Positions 9,179 to 19,113 of a stretch of DNA of 64,000 bases are shown piece after piece. The notes beneath the pieces were generated by a model that was not told where the DNA came from, made no database searches, and saw only the letters and a program-made list of their open reading frames with translations. The first letter of the stretch is position 1; each line of letters begins with the position of its first letter. Source of the stretch: Moellerella wisconsensis ATCC 35017 (lineage in GTDB: Bacteria > Pseudomonadota > Gammaproteobacteria > Enterobacterales > Enterobacteriaceae); NCBI RefSeq assembly GCF_001294465.1, contig NZ_LGAA01000027.1, forward strand, positions 1-64,000. Direction: 5' to 3'. The position numbers were made by a program, and so were the translations under genes.

Positions 9179-10273
9179 TCAGCTAGCTTTATGCATTTTT
9201 TCCATACGTTGTGGCAGTGTCGATTGAAGAGACTGGTGTAAATCACGCAATACAGATTCTGTCGTCTCCCAATCAATACACGCATCAGTGACAGATACGC
9301 CGTATTTCATTGCCGAACGTGGTTGCTCGGATGTCTGATTACCTTCATTTATATTACTCTCAAGCATAATACCGGTAATAGATTTATTGCCACTATTAAT
9401 TTGTTCAATCACTGAATTAATCACCAGCGGCTGACGACGGAAATCTTTATTGGAATTTCCGTGGCTACAATCAATCATTAATGAAGGTTGTAAACCTGCT
9501 TTTTCCATCTCAGCATCACACTCGGCAACATGCTGTGCGCTGTAATTAGGTGTTTTCCCACCACGTAAAATAATATGCCCATTCGGGTTTCCTTGAGTAT
9601 GCAATAAACACACTTGCCCCGATTGATTGATCCCCATGAAACGATGTGGCATTGATGCCGCTTTCATCGCATTAATCGCGGTAGACAAACTACCATCGGT
9701 TCCATTTTTAAATCCAACCGGCATCGAAAGCCCTGACGCCATTTCACGGTGAGTTTGTGACTCTGTCGTTCTAGCACCAATAGCCGACCAACTAAATAAA
9801 TCCCCCAAGTATTGTGGATTATTGGGATCGAGTGCTTCTGTAGCTAATGGCAAACCGATTTCAATTAAACGAGTTAATAAATCACGAGCAATATGCAGCC
9901 CTTTTTCCATGGCAAAAGAACCGTCCATAAATGGATCGCTAATTAATCCTTTCCAACCTACCGTAGTTCTTGGCTTTTCAAAGTAGACACGCATAACAAT
10001 ATACAGACTGTCGCTCAGTTCATCAGCCAGTTGCTTCAAACGCTGAGCATACTCGATAGCGGCATCAACATCATGAATAGAACATGGCCCGCATACTACT
10101 AATAGACGGGGATCACGATGATGAATAATATTTGCAATAGTCTGTCGAGATGCCGCAATCGCCTGCAGATTTTCATCACTCAACGGATATTTATTTTTCA
10201 GATCTTCCGGCGTAATCAAAACCTGTTCATCACGTATATTAATATTATTGAGCGCGTCTTTTTGCATAATCAT
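9179..10273 (-). CDS. aroF: AroF, tyrosine-sensitive DAHP synthase
   Basis: A class I DAHP synthase that condenses phosphoenolpyruvate and erythrose 4-phosphate in the first shikimate-pathway step. Family motifs are intact: VCGPCSIHD with the metal-binding Cys, VYFEKPRTTVGWKGL, GARTTESQTHREMASGLSMPVGFKNGTDG and MIDCSHGNSNK. Assignment to AroF rather than AroG or AroH rests on the MQKDALNN N-terminus and on the operon with tyrA. ATG 10273 has AGG upstream; ATG 10267 (MQKDALNN) matches the E. coli start and is an alternative. The upstream region holds likely TyrR boxes. Confidence 0.95.
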   Translation of the reverse strand: MIMQKDALNNINIRDEQVLITPEDLKNKYPLSDENLQAIAASRQTIANIIHHRDPRLLVVCGPCSIHDVDAAIEYAQRLKQLADELSDSLYIVMRVYFEKPRTTVGWKGLISDPFMDGSFAMEKGLHIARDLLTRLIEIGLPLATEALDPNNPQYLGDLFSWSAIGARTTESQTHREMASGLSMPVGFKNGTDGSLSTAINAMKAASMPHRFMGINQSGQVCLLHTQGNPNGHIILRGGKTPNYSAQHVAECDAEMEKAGLQPSLMIDCSHGNSNKDFRRQPLVINSVIEQINSGNKSITGIMLESNINEGNQTSEQPRSAMKYGVSVTDACIDWETTESVLRDLHQSLQSTLPQRMEKMHKAS

Positions 10274-10374
10274 GGTGTTTACCTGCTTATATTAATTGTC
10301 TGTACATTACTGTTATGTACTTTATTTTTCTGGACATTGCTTTGTCGGTGTCTGTTTATAACCATACCATGAGA

Positions 10375-10415
10375 TGTAAAGATTGCAATCCACTAAATGT
10401 AAAATAAGTCTATTT
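10375..10415. promoter_or_regulatory. Possible pair of TyrR boxes upstream of aroF
   Basis: TGTAAAGATTGCAATCCA (10375-10392) keeps the strong half-site TGTAAA and the invariant G and C of the TyrR consensus TGTAAAN6TTTACA. A second TGTAAA starts at 10398, 23 bases on, with a poor right half. Tandem strong and weak boxes about two helical turns apart are the known arrangement at E. coli aroF. About 100 bases separate them from the aroF start. Confidence 0.4.
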
Positions 10416-10675
10416 TTGTAATAATTTAATTACACACTAACGAAAAACAAACAAATACTTATAAATCAATAAAATAAAAAAACCAAACACTCAGTCAATC
10501 AAAGAAATAACTTAGTTTGATATTATTTTAGTAAATAAAAGTTTACAGCAAGGAAATAAAAACAATAATACAGGAAATATATTTATGCTAGGAGAGGCAG
10601 AAATGATAATTATTCTATGGCGTGAAATGTTAATTACTGTGAATTATATATTCATTAATTAGAGTGTATTCATCA
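10416..10675. other. AT-rich intergenic stretch between aroF and the rplS terminator
   Basis: I see no open frame of useful length, no tRNA and no convincing promoter or hairpin here. It is mostly A and T. Confidence 0.6.
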
Positions 10676-10679
10676 AATA

Positions 10680-10705
10680 AAAAGACCCGCTAATGCGGGT
10701 CTTTT
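10680..10705 (-). terminator. Terminator of the rpsP-rimM-trmD-rplS operon
   Basis: A perfect 11-bp stem, AAAAGACCCGC and GCGGGTCTTTT, with loop of 4, followed on the minus strand by TTTATTTG. It lies 33 bases after the rplS stop. Confidence 0.9.
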
Positions 10706-10737
10706 CTGCGATAACTTTCGGATGTAGCGAAAGCGTA

Positions 10738-11112
<375 letters not shown>

Positions 11113-11151
11113 CTAGGTAAACTGATATATTAAGACAATATGCTAGTCATA

Positions 11152-11913
11152 TTATCTGGACTCACTTGCTGCTTCAGCCTGATATTCCTGTTGGAATTCA
11201 GCTAGCAACATCCTTTGCTCGTCAGTCAGAGCTAGGTTTTCCAGAAGCTCAGGTCTTCTAAGCCAGGTACGGCCAAGTGACTGTTTCATACGCCAGCGAT
11301 TGATATGTGCATGATTACCCGATAGTAAAACTGCCGGAACCTGCATATCATCTAGCACTTCAGGTCGGGTATAGTGAGGACAATCTAACAATCCGTCGGC
11401 AAAAGAATCTTCTTTAGCTGACGCTTGATGCCCAAGTACCCCTGGTATAAACCGAGATACTGAATCTATCATCACCATTGCGGGGAGCTCCCCACCACTG
11501 AGAACATAATCACCGATTGACCATTCTTCATCAATTTCGGCTTGAATGATGCGTTCATCAATGCCTTCATACCGACCACAAACTAGAATCAACTTCTCAT
11601 TTGTTGCCAGTTCGCAAACCCCTTGTTGGCTAAGTTTGCGCCCCTGAGGTGAAAGATAAATCACCTTTGCACCTTCACCTGCCTCAGTTTTTGCTGCGTG
11701 AATAGCATCCTTTAACGGTTGCACCATCATCAGCATGCCCGGACCACCGCCATAAGGACGGTCATCAACTGTATGGTGTCGATCATAGGTAAAATCCCTT
11801 GGATTCCAACACTCTACAGAAAGCAGGCCATTTTTAACTGCCCGACCAGTCACCCCGTACTCGGTTATTGCGCGGAACATATCAGGAAACAGGCTAATTA
11901 CCCCAATCCACAT
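11152..11913 (-). CDS. trmD: TrmD, tRNA (guanine-37-N1)-methyltransferase
   Basis: A SPOUT-class enzyme that uses S-adenosylmethionine to methylate G37 next to the anticodon and so prevents +1 frameshifting. Motifs include [12 protein letters not shown], the trefoil-knot segments [11 protein letters not shown] and [14 protein letters not shown], and [10 protein letters not shown] place the start at ATG 11913 ([13 protein letters not shown], 253 aa), which matches the E. coli N-terminus and has GGGA six bases upstream. The frame also allows GTG 11925. Third gene of the rpsP operon. Confidence 0.97.
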   Translation of the reverse strand: MWIGVISLFPDMFRAITEYGVTGRAVKNGLLSVECWNPRDFTYDRHHTVDDRPYGGGPGMLMMVQPLKDAIHAAKTEAGEGAKVIYLSPQGRKLSQQGVCELATNEKLILVCGRYEGIDERIIQAEIDEEWSIGDYVLSGGELPAMVMIDSVSRFIPGVLGHQASAKEDSFADGLLDCPHYTRPEVLDDMQVPAVLLSGNHAHINRWRMKQSLGRTWLRRPELLENLALTDEQRMLLAEFQQEYQAEAASESR

Positions 11914-11949
11914 ACTTTGTCCCACTCATAAAAACCGTCAACCGGAGAT

Positions 11950-12495
11950 TTAAAAACCAGGATCCCAATCCACTTCAATAATTTTAGTGTTGAGATCGAC
12001 TTTCTTGATAACCTGCCCATCAAGATACGGAACTAACCGCTCTTTGATGCCAAATGCATCTTTTAAATTCGCCTTGATAACCAGCACATCATTAGAACCG
12101 GTTTCCATCATATCGTCGACGATGCCAAGATCATATCCTTCAACGGTGATAACATGGCAACCAATAAGGTCTTTCCAATAGAATTCATCACCATCAAGAA
12201 CTGGTAATTGAGTTGTATCGACATAAATTTCACAGTTTGTCAGCACATTAGCTGCATCCCGATCATCGAAACCAATCAATTTTACAATGACATCTTGGTT
12301 ATGATTTTTCCACGCTTCAATTTCAATGTGTTGCCATTGACCTGAGCGGTTAATAAACCAAGGCTGATACTCAAAAATGTTTTCGGCATATTCGGTGGAC
12401 GAAAAAACTCTGAGCCAACCACGAATACCATATGCAGAGCCTAATTTGCCTACAACAATAGGATTAGAAGGCTGCGGATTTGTTTGCTTGCTCAT
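11950..12495 (-). CDS. rimM: RimM, 16S rRNA processing / 30S maturation factor
   Basis: A 181-residue assembly factor that binds S19 and helps mature the 30S head. It has an N-terminal RimM beta-barrel ([21 protein letters not shown]) and a C-terminal PRC-barrel ([35 protein letters not shown]). ATG 12495 gives [10 protein letters not shown], in line with E. coli MSKQ; GTG 12504 in the same frame would add three residues. It lies between rpsP and trmD in the conserved operon. Confidence 0.97.
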   Translation of the reverse strand: MSKQTNPQPSNPIVVGKLGSAYGIRGWLRVFSSTEYAENIFEYQPWFINRSGQWQHIEIEAWKNHNQDVIVKLIGFDDRDAANVLTNCEIYVDTTQLPVLDGDEFYWKDLIGCHVITVEGYDLGIVDDMMETGSNDVLVIKANLKDAFGIKERLVPYLDGQVIKKVDLNTKIIEVDWDPGF

Positions 12496-12513
12496 CGCTA
12501 CCACCGTGACAGA

Positions 12514-12762
12514 TTAAGCTGCTTTTTTTGCTTCTTTGATCAGTGCAGCAACACGATCAGAGATAGTTGCGCCAAGACCGACCCAATGCTCAACACGGTC
12601 TAAGTCTAAACGCAGAGATTCAGCCTGACCTGAAGCGATCGGGTTGAAGAAACCAATACGTTCGATGAAACGACCGTCACGTGCATTACGGCTATCTGTT
12701 ACAACGACTTGGTAGAACGGACGCTTTTTTGCGCCGCCACGAGCTAAACGAATTGTTACCAT
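12514..12762 (-). CDS. rpsP: Ribosomal protein S16 (bS16)
   Basis: An 82-residue 30S protein needed for early assembly of the body domain. The sequence [20 protein letters not shown] is diagnostic. The frame stays open upstream to 12870, but ATG 12762 is the family start and has AGGA four bases before it (12767-12770). It is the first gene of rpsP-rimM-trmD-rplS, with 18 bases to rimM. Confidence 0.98.
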   Translation of the reverse strand: MVTIRLARGGAKKRPFYQVVVTDSRNARDGRFIERIGFFNPIASGQAESLRLDLDRVEHWVGLGATISDRVAALIKEAKKAA

Positions 12763-12783
12763 AACATCCTCATTAGTTAACAA

Positions 12784-12821
12784 AACAACCAGACTCCATC
12801 GAGGGATAGAGTCCGGTTGTT
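12784..12821 (-). terminator. Leader stem-loop between ffh and rpsP
   Basis: AACAACC and GACTC arms pair with GAGTC and GGTTGTT, interrupted by one A-C mismatch (12784-12821), enclosing a 12-base loop. On the minus strand a short TTTTG tail follows. It lies inside the rpsP 5' leader, downstream of the likely rpsP promoter, so it could be a partial terminator or attenuator for ribosomal operon expression. Confidence 0.45.
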
Positions 12822-12838
12822 GTATAAAAAGCCCCGAA

Positions 12839-12866
12839 ATTTTACTCAGTTTGACGCAAAAAGCAA
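12839..12866 (-). promoter_or_regulatory. Probable stringent-type promoter of the rpsP operon
   Basis: On the minus strand TTGCTT (12861-12866), a 16-base spacer and TAAAAT (12839-12844) are followed by TTCGGGGC. The short spacer and GC-rich discriminator are typical of ribosomal-protein and rRNA promoters. It sits between ffh and rpsP. Confidence 0.5.
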
Positions 12867-12898
12867 TCAAAACCGAATAATCTTTGAGTCTTTATTGT

Positions 12899-14260
12899 TT
12901 AACGCCCCGGAAATCCCGGTGGCATCATACCTTTCATGCCTCGCATCATCTTCGCGAGACCACCTTTTTTCATTTTCTTCATCATACGCTGCATTTCATC
13001 AAACTGCTTCAATAAACGGTTGACGTCTTGGACCTGAGTCCCTGAACCTGCGGCAATACGACGCTTACGTGAGCCTTTAATAATCTCTGGTTTTTGACGC
13101 TCTTTACGGGTCATAGAGCAAATAATCGCTTCCATTTTAACCGTAACTTTATCATCCATCTGCGATTTTACTGCATCAGGTACCTGAGACATACCGGGCA
13201 TTTTGCTTAACATGCTGGCCATACCACCCATGTTACGCATCTGTTTTAACTGATCTAAAAAGTCATTTAAATCAAAACCATCACCAGTTTTGAGCTTTTT
13301 AGCTAATTTTTCGGCTTGATCTCTATCAACTTTGTGCTCGATTTCTTCAATCAATGACAGCACATCGCCCATACCTAAAATACGCGAAGCGATACGGTCT
13401 GGATAGAACGGCTCTAGAGCATCAGTTTTTTCACCGACCCCTAAGAATTTAATCGGTTTACCTGTGATATGGCGAATAGAGAGCGCTGCACCACCACGCG
13501 CATCACCATCAACTTTGGTCAGTACTACCCCCGTCAACGGTAATGCTTCGTTAAAGGCTTTTGCCGTATTGGCAGCATCTTGCCCGGTCATCGCATCCAC
13601 AACAAACAGCGTTTCAACTGGGTTGATAGCTTTGTGGACGGCTTTAATCTCATCCATCATCGCTTCATCAACATGCAAACGACCTGCGGTATCAACCAGC
13701 AAGACGTCATAAAACTTCAGTTTGGCATGTTTTAATGCTTGATTGACGATATCAACAGGTTTTTCATTCGCTGTTGACGGGAAGAAGTCAATCCCTACTG
13801 TTTCAGCTAGCGTTTCTAATTGTTTAATCGCCGCGGGGCGATAAACGTCAGCTGATACGACTAATACTTTCTTTTTCTGCTTTTCTTTTAGATGCTTACC
13901 AAGTTTTGCAACGCTGGTTGTTTTACCCGCACCTTGTAGACCCGCCATTAACACCACGGCTGGCGGTTGAGCAGAAAGGTTGAGTTGATTGTTCTCTTCA
14001 CCCATCGCATTGACGAGTTCATTCTGAACAATTTTGACAAATTCTTGCCCTGGCGTCAGGCTTTTATTCACATCCTGACCGACCGCACTTTCTTTAACGC
14101 GTTGAATAAAATCGCGTACAACAGGAAGTGCAACATCTGCTTCAAGTAAAGCCATTCGGACTTCACGCAGCGTTTCTTTAATATTGTCTTCAGTCAGCCG
14201 CCCTCGACCGCTGATATTGCGTAACGAACGCGATAGTCTATCAGTTAAATTATCAAACAT
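12899..14260 (-). CDS. ffh: Ffh, signal recognition particle protein (SRP54)
   Basis: A 453-residue GTPase that, with 4.5S RNA, targets nascent inner-membrane proteins to FtsY and SecYEG. The N domain (about 1-90) is followed by the G domain, with P-loop GLQGAGKTT at about residues 107-115, DTAGR and TKVDGDARGG, and then the methionine-rich M domain (about 300-453, MRNMGGMASMLSKMPGMSQ, MQRMMKKMKKGGLAKMMRGMKGMMPPG) that binds signal sequences and 4.5S RNA. It lies upstream of the rpsP operon in the same direction and is divergent from ypjD, as in E. coli. Confidence 0.98.
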   Translation of the reverse strand: MFDNLTDRLSRSLRNISGRGRLTEDNIKETLREVRMALLEADVALPVVRDFIQRVKESAVGQDVNKSLTPGQEFVKIVQNELVNAMGEENNQLNLSAQPPAVVLMAGLQGAGKTTSVAKLGKHLKEKQKKKVLVVSADVYRPAAIKQLETLAETVGIDFFPSTANEKPVDIVNQALKHAKLKFYDVLLVDTAGRLHVDEAMMDEIKAVHKAINPVETLFVVDAMTGQDAANTAKAFNEALPLTGVVLTKVDGDARGGAALSIRHITGKPIKFLGVGEKTDALEPFYPDRIASRILGMGDVLSLIEEIEHKVDRDQAEKLAKKLKTGDGFDLNDFLDQLKQMRNMGGMASMLSKMPGMSQVPDAVKSQMDDKVTVKMEAIICSMTRKERQKPEIIKGSRKRRIAAGSGTQVQDVNRLLKQFDEMQRMMKKMKKGGLAKMMRGMKGMMPPGFPGR

Positions 14261-14387
14261 GTGTCTTAGCTCAGTTCTGTTTATGGGCCTGCTGCAAAGT
14301 TCGTTTCATGACAGAATTGACTGAATGCAAATCATCCCAATCATTGTATGAAAATGTTATTTTTCAATCTATTTATGTTAACTTATG

Positions 14388-14416
14388 TTGACAATAGACA
14401 TAACAAATTCTGTATT
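14388..14416 (+). promoter_or_regulatory. Likely promoter of ypjD-corB
   Basis: TTGACA (14388-14393), a 17-base spacer and TGTATT (14411-14416) lie in the 323-base ffh/ypjD divergent region. The rest of that region shows no frame or structure I can assign; TTATACTAT at about 14532 is another possible -10. Confidence 0.5.
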
Positions 14417-14583
14417 AACGGCTGTATAAAAACCAACTCTGATGTGTTTGTCTCATTATAACACGATGAATGGTGGAACGCTGCCCCAGTTTTCATCCTG
14501 CTATCTCAAGGGTTGGGGGCTGCTAAAGCATGCGTTATACTATAGAATTCATATCCACTCTAAATGAATAACGACAATATACT

Positions 14584-15375
14584 ATGCTAGTATTTGCAGC
14601 CATTGCTGTTTTTTCCTATCTTCTAAGCCTGTCACTCATTGTTCCTGGCTTAGTCCGCAAGCAACGGGGATACCGTCGTCTGGCTATATTTTCTGCTGTC
14701 ATCGCGTTAATAACCCATGCGATTACCTTAAAGCTATCTATTTTTCGCGGTATAGACGGTCAAAATTTAACGCTGCTCAATCTCGGATCTGCCGTCAGTT
14801 TACTGATGTGTATCATCATGACTGTTGTAGCATCCCGTGGACGCGCGTGGTATTTAATCCCTATTATTTATAGCTTTTCAATTATCAATTTAATGCTAGC
14901 GAGCGTGATGCCTGGGGAATTCATTACCCACTTAGAAGCTAGTGTACCCATGTTTATTCATATTGGTTTAGCGCTGCTCAGCTATGCCACACTATTAATA
15001 GCAGCTCTTTATGCATTACAAGTGGGTATTATTGATTATCAATTAAAAAATAAGAAATTAAAGTTTAGTCCCGATATGCCGCCATTGATGGTGATTGAAC
15101 GCAAGATGTTCCACATCACCCAAGTCGGTGTCATTCTGCTCACGCTGACCCTATGTACTGGATTGATTTACATGGAAAATATTTTCGATAAAGAGAATGT
15201 TCATAAATCAATATTGTCTATTTTTGCATGGTTTGTCTACATCGTTTTATTGTGGGGACATTATCATGGTGGGTGGCGCGGCAAACGGGTTCTGCTGTTT
15301 AATTTAACCGGGGCTATTATTCTCACATTGGCATTTTTTGGTAATCGAGTATTGCAACAAATAATGCTGTCTTAA
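14584..15375 (+). CDS. ypjD: YpjD, CcsA/HemX-like inner-membrane protein
   Basis: A 263-residue integral membrane protein, the E. coli YpjD length, with eight or so hydrophobic segments. It belongs to the cytochrome c assembly (CcsA/CcmC/HemX) superfamily; the conserved GHYHGGWRGKR segment near the C-terminus and MFIHIGLALLSYATL in the middle carry histidines suited to haem handling. The function in enterobacteria is not settled. It is 51 bases upstream of corB in the same direction, so the two are probably co-transcribed. Confidence 0.93.
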   Translation: MLVFAAIAVFSYLLSLSLIVPGLVRKQRGYRRLAIFSAVIALITHAITLKLSIFRGIDGQNLTLLNLGSAVSLLMCIIMTVVASRGRAWYLIPIIYSFSIINLMLASVMPGEFITHLEASVPMFIHIGLALLSYATLLIAALYALQVGIIDYQLKNKKLKFSPDMPPLMVIERKMFHITQVGVILLTLTLCTGLIYMENIFDKENVHKSILSIFAWFVYIVLLWGHYHGGWRGKRVLLFNLTGAIILTLAFFGNRVLQQIMLS

Positions 15376-15426
15376 TGATCACCACGGTTTTACTAACCAT
15401 TCGAAAAACGTTAAAGGGATACTGTT

Positions 15427-16728
15427 TTGGATGAGGTTTCAACGAGTACGCTAATAATTATTCTGATTGTAATGGTTGTCGTATCAGCCTATTTTTCGGC
15501 CTCAGAGACCGGCATGATGTCACTCAATCGTTATAAATTGAGGCATTTAGCCAAGCAAGGAAATACGTCTGCCCGACGTGTAGAAGCCCTGCTAAAACAA
15601 CCTGATCGCCTCATCGGTTTAATTTTGATTGGCAATAACTTGATCAATATTCTGGCATCTGCTTTAGCCACTATCATCGGTATGCGGTTATACGGTAATG
15701 CAGGGGTTGCTATTGCTACCGGGATACTAACCATTATTATTTTGATCTTTTCTGAAGTCATGCCAAAAACCATCGCGGCGCTATATCCAGAAAAAGTGGC
15801 CTTTCCGAGCAGTTTTATCCTCCAACCTCTGCAAAAACTGATGTTCCCCGTGGTGTGGTCATTTAATAAAATCACTCTACTATTTATGCGCTGTTGCGGA
15901 ATTAAATCACCAATTATTCGTAGTGATGCCGTCAGTAAAGAAGAGCTCCGAACTATCGTCAATGAATCGAGAACCAAGCTGAGTCAGCGTAATCAAGATA
16001 TGCTAATCTCAATTCTTGATTTAGAAAAAGTCACAGTCGGCGACATTATGGTGCCACGTAATGAAGTCGTCGGTATTGATATTAACGACGATTGGAAATC
16101 AATTATCCGTCAATTAACTCATTCGCCGCATGGCAGAATAGTTCTTTATCGTGACTCATTAGACGACAGTATTGGCATGCTCAGAGTACGTGAAGCCTAT
16201 CGTTTAATGATGGAAAAACAGCAGTTTGATAAACAGAATTTGATGAAAGCTGCGGATAAAATTTACTTTATTCCCGACAGTACTCCGCTCAATATTCAGC
16301 TAATTAACTTCCAGCGCAATAAAGAAAAGGTTGGCATCATTGTCGATGAATATGGTGATATTCAAGGGTTGATCACGGTTGAAGATATTCTCGAGGAAAT
16401 TGTCGGTGATTTTACCACCTCAATGTCCCCTTCGCTAGCCGAAGAGGTTCTACGCCAAAAAGATGGCAGCGTTTTGGTAGATGGTTCGGCGAATATTCGT
16501 GATCTCAATAAGGCCTTTGATTGGCACTTACCGCTTGATGGGCCTAGAACAATCAATGGGATTGTATTAGAAGCGCTCGGTGATATTCCTGAAGTTGGTG
16601 AAAAAATAATCATTAATAATTATTTAGTCGAAGTCTTATCTATCAGTGAAAATATTATCAAACAAGTAAAAATAATTCCGGCTGGCATGGTGAATACAGA
16701 AACTAACGACAGCAATACTTCGCATTAA
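15427..16728 (+). CDS. corB: CorB (YfjD), CNNM/CorC-family transporter with CBS domains
   Basis: A 433-residue inner-membrane protein. It has an N-terminal DUF21/CNNM membrane domain (about 5-190, AYFSASETGMMSLNRYKLRHLAKQG), a CBS pair (about 205-335, VGDIMVPRNEVVGIDI and VEDILEEIVGDFTT), and a C-terminal CorC_HlyC domain. CorB/CorC proteins are implicated in Mg2+ and Co2+ efflux and resistance. The start is TTG 15427: AAGGGA lies seven bases upstream and MDEVSTSTLIIILIVMVVVSAYFS matches the E. coli N-terminus. It follows ypjD closely and ends at a terminator shared with luxS. Confidence 0.93.
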   Translation: MDEVSTSTLIIILIVMVVVSAYFSASETGMMSLNRYKLRHLAKQGNTSARRVEALLKQPDRLIGLILIGNNLINILASALATIIGMRLYGNAGVAIATGILTIIILIFSEVMPKTIAALYPEKVAFPSSFILQPLQKLMFPVVWSFNKITLLFMRCCGIKSPIIRSDAVSKEELRTIVNESRTKLSQRNQDMLISILDLEKVTVGDIMVPRNEVVGIDINDDWKSIIRQLTHSPHGRIVLYRDSLDDSIGMLRVREAYRLMMEKQQFDKQNLMKAADKIYFIPDSTPLNIQLINFQRNKEKVGIIVDEYGDIQGLITVEDILEEIVGDFTTSMSPSLAEEVLRQKDGSVLVDGSANIRDLNKAFDWHLPLDGPRTINGIVLEALGDIPEVGEKIIINNYLVEVLSISENIIKQVKIIPAGMVNTETNDSNTSH

Positions 16729-16767
16729 TTATTATTTCTGCTGTAGTTTTAATCATTATTTCAAGTT

Positions 16768-16804
16768 AAAAGGCCCTATAAATCATCTTGTCTACAGGGC
16801 CTTT
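16768..16804. terminator. Bidirectional terminator between corB and luxS
   Basis: Nine-bp arms AAAGGCCCT (16769-16777) and AGGGCCTTT (16796-16804), with T-rich flanks on both strands, between the convergent corB and luxS genes. Confidence 0.7.
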
Positions 16805-16836
16805 GTTTATTATTAACACTCAGATATTGATAACCG

Positions 16837-17352
16837 TTAGATATGTAATTCTGCCAATTTATCTGCGGGTAGAGCAAGATCCTCATTTTTATTCACACCA
16901 ATCTCTGCACCTACAACATTACGGGCAATATCCTGAGCTTCTTTCAGTGAGTGCATTTCATAAGTGCCGCACTGATAAACGTTAAGTTCAGGGATCTTGG
17001 TTTGGTCTTTAACTGTTAATACATCTTCCATCGCAGCCTTCCAGGCTTTAGCGACACGCATCTCATCAGGCTGACCAATTAAGCTCATATAAAAGCCTGT
17101 ACGGCATCCCATAGGGGATATATCAATAATCTCAACACCATTGCCATTTAAATGATTACGCATGAACCCAGCAAATAAATGCTCAAGAGTATGGGTACCC
17201 TTTTCTGTCATAGCCTGTTTATTTGGCACGGTAAAACGTAAATCAAAAACAGTAATCGTATCACCGTGAGGTGTCTTCATTGTTTTTGCTATACGTACCG
17301 CAGGTGCAGCCATGCGGGTATGGTCGACGGTAAAGCTATCTAATAACGGCAT
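16837..17352 (-). CDS. luxS: LuxS, S-ribosylhomocysteine lyase (AI-2 synthesis)
   Basis: A 171-residue enzyme that cleaves S-ribosylhomocysteine to homocysteine and DPD, the precursor of autoinducer-2, in the activated methyl cycle. The metal ligands are present: His54 and His58 in HTLEH and Cys128 in YQCGTYE, with catalytic Glu57 and Cys83 (MGCRTG). The length equals E. coli LuxS. It is a single gene, preceded on the opposite strand by micA, and an AGGAGG-like site lies just before ATG. Confidence 0.98.
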   Translation of the reverse strand: MPLLDSFTVDHTRMAAPAVRIAKTMKTPHGDTITVFDLRFTVPNKQAMTEKGTHTLEHLFAGFMRNHLNGNGVEIIDISPMGCRTGFYMSLIGQPDEMRVAKAWKAAMEDVLTVKDQTKIPELNVYQCGTYEMHSLKEAQDIARNVVGAEIGVNKNEDLALPADKLAELHI

Positions 17353-17397
17353 TTTTTGACCTCCTGAGAAATTAATATTTATTTTGCTAAAATAAAT

Positions 17398-17425
17398 GAA
17401 ACCTTTTTATCAACAGCGTGTCTGA
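17398..17425 (+). promoter_or_regulatory. Probable sigma-E promoter of micA
   Basis: GAAACCTT (17398-17405) and TCTGA (17421-17425) are spaced as in sigma-E promoters (GGAACTT, then TCTGA or TCAAA), and the -10 ends six bases before the likely micA start. In E. coli micA is a strict sigma-E target, and the genomic position is the same. Confidence 0.6.
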
Positions 17426-17431
17426 ATTTAT

Positions 17432-17507
17432 GAAAGACGCATCATTAGTTATCATCCCTAATTCTCTGAGTACTTTTTCTTTGGCCACTAGCATCAGTGG
17501 CCATTTT
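17432..17507 (+). ncRNA. micA: MicA small regulatory RNA
   Basis: Between luxS and gshA, on the opposite strand to both, the sequence begins GAAAGACGC, continues with a TTATCATCCC segment, and ends in a hairpin with arms TGGCCACT and AGTGGCCA (17482-17489 and 17496-17503) plus a TTTT tail. E. coli MicA has the same position, orientation, 5' end GAAAGACGCG, the core TTATCATCATCCCT and a GGCCACT/AGTGGCC terminator. MicA is an Hfq-dependent antisense RNA that represses ompA and other outer-membrane protein mRNAs when sigma-E is active. The 5' pairing region is well conserved; the middle differs and is slightly longer. Confidence 0.88.
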
Positions 17508-17511
17508 CTTA

Positions 17512-19071
17512 TCAGCGACCTGCATGCTTCTGCAAATAGTCTTCAAAGCTTTCATCAGATTGAGCTTCCATCATCGATTGCTTCTCTTCAGAGGCTTTAC
17601 GCGCTTCATCAAATTGCGCCTCTGTAATGACTTCATACGGTTCACTAATTAGCTGTTCAAAGTATTTATCTGCCAATTCAAGCCCAAAACCACCAATACC
17701 CTGTGCTAACATTTTATCCAAAACCAGTGCAGAATACGTTTGTGTTGGATCTTCAAACATAGTCAAAAATTGATGGCAAACTTCCTGATATTTTGAATCG
17801 CAGCAAGTATCTAAAACTTCAGCGACGCGGATCAAGTCCTTAAACAGCTGTTGACCGACTTCAACTAATGGCTTCATTTCACTGCCACAGCCAATACCGA
17901 TAACTTGCCCCGGCTTACGCCCTTCTAAAATAACTCGATTCCAGTTTTTACGGCTGCAATCTAGCTCTTTACTGTCCATCTCTGGGGCATCAGCCAAGAC
18001 ACACCAAATTAAGAACAGATCAAGGAAACGAATTTGGGTTTCATCCACACCCACTGCACTGAATGGATTAATATCTAGTGCGCGCACCTCAATATATTCA
18101 ACGCCACCTCGCAATAATGCATCTGAAGGCGATTCATCATTTTTTGGCACACGTTTAGGGCGAATTGGTGCATACAGCTCATTTTCAATCTGCAATACAT
18201 TGGTATTTAATTGACGATATTTACCGTCTTTCTTCACACCTAACTCAGCAAATTCAGCAGATGGCTTATGAATCGCTTTTTTCAATCCTTCAACATAGCT
18301 ATCAAGATGATTGAATGTGATATTTAAATCACTCTGCGACTTATTAGTATAGCCTAAATCGCTCATACGCAAGGAAGTCGCATAAGGTAAATAGCAAGTT
18401 CCCCCATCAGTCTCTTCAAACGACAGGCTAGTTTCTCTATCATTGAGGAATGAACGACAAATAGCAGGAGAGGCTCCGAATAAATACGGAATAACCCAAC
18501 CAAAGCGATAGTAATTGCGAATTAGACGGAAATAGCCCTCAGAAATTTTATCTTTACCACTTTCTTCGTCTTCAATACCCGCCCAGGCTTGCCAAAACTC
18601 GATAGGTAATGAAAAATTATAATGAACACCAGCAATAGTCTGCATTAGTGCACCATAACGATTCTTTAATCCTTCGCGGTACAGTGTTTTAAACCGACCA
18701 AGATTCGAGTTGCCATACTGAGCCAGTGTGATCTTATCTTCACTGCCAATAAAGCATGGCATGCTTAATGGCCACATTCTTTCATTATGCAAATGCCTTG
18801 CCGTATAACGATGTAAATCGCGCAAAAAGGCTAGCGTGTGGCTAATATTATTATCTACTGGGGTTATAAATTCTAATAAAGATTCAGCAAAGTCAGTAGT
18901 GATCCATTTATGGGTCAACGCTTTCCCTAGTTCATCAGGATGCAATGTCGTTGCTATTCCATCTTCAGGGGTTACTCGCAGCGTTTCACGCTCTATACCT
19001 CGGTGAATACCTTTAAGTGCTTCGGGGTGCGCCTCTAACCATGAGAGCGCTTTTGATACGTCCGGGATCAA
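17512..19071 (-). CDS. gshA: GshA, glutamate-cysteine ligase
   Basis: The 519-residue first enzyme of glutathione synthesis, joining glutamate and cysteine with ATP. It aligns end to end with E. coli GshA, including [31 protein letters not shown]-like [37 protein letters not shown]-like [13 protein letters not shown] and [10 protein letters not shown]. The start is TTG 19071, preceded by GGGAGG; E. coli gshA also starts with TTG, which keeps expression low. gshB, the second enzyme, is at 60.7 kb. An 18-base palindrome lies about 43 bases upstream of the start. Confidence 0.97.
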   Translation of the reverse strand: MIPDVSKALSWLEAHPEALKGIHRGIERETLRVTPEDGIATTLHPDELGKALTHKWITTDFAESLLEFITPVDNNISHTLAFLRDLHRYTARHLHNERMWPLSMPCFIGSEDKITLAQYGNSNLGRFKTLYREGLKNRYGALMQTIAGVHYNFSLPIEFWQAWAGIEDEESGKDKISEGYFRLIRNYYRFGWVIPYLFGASPAICRSFLNDRETSLSFEETDGGTCYLPYATSLRMSDLGYTNKSQSDLNITFNHLDSYVEGLKKAIHKPSAEFAELGVKKDGKYRQLNTNVLQIENELYAPIRPKRVPKNDESPSDALLRGGVEYIEVRALDINPFSAVGVDETQIRFLDLFLIWCVLADAPEMDSKELDCSRKNWNRVILEGRKPGQVIGIGCGSEMKPLVEVGQQLFKDLIRVAEVLDTCCDSKYQEVCHQFLTMFEDPTQTYSALVLDKMLAQGIGGFGLELADKYFEQLISEPYEVITEAQFDEARKASEEKQSMMEAQSDESFEDYLQKHAGR

Positions 19072-19113
19072 TTTGACCTCCCGCCTATAATAATGTTTTA
19101 TTTCTAGAAAGGT

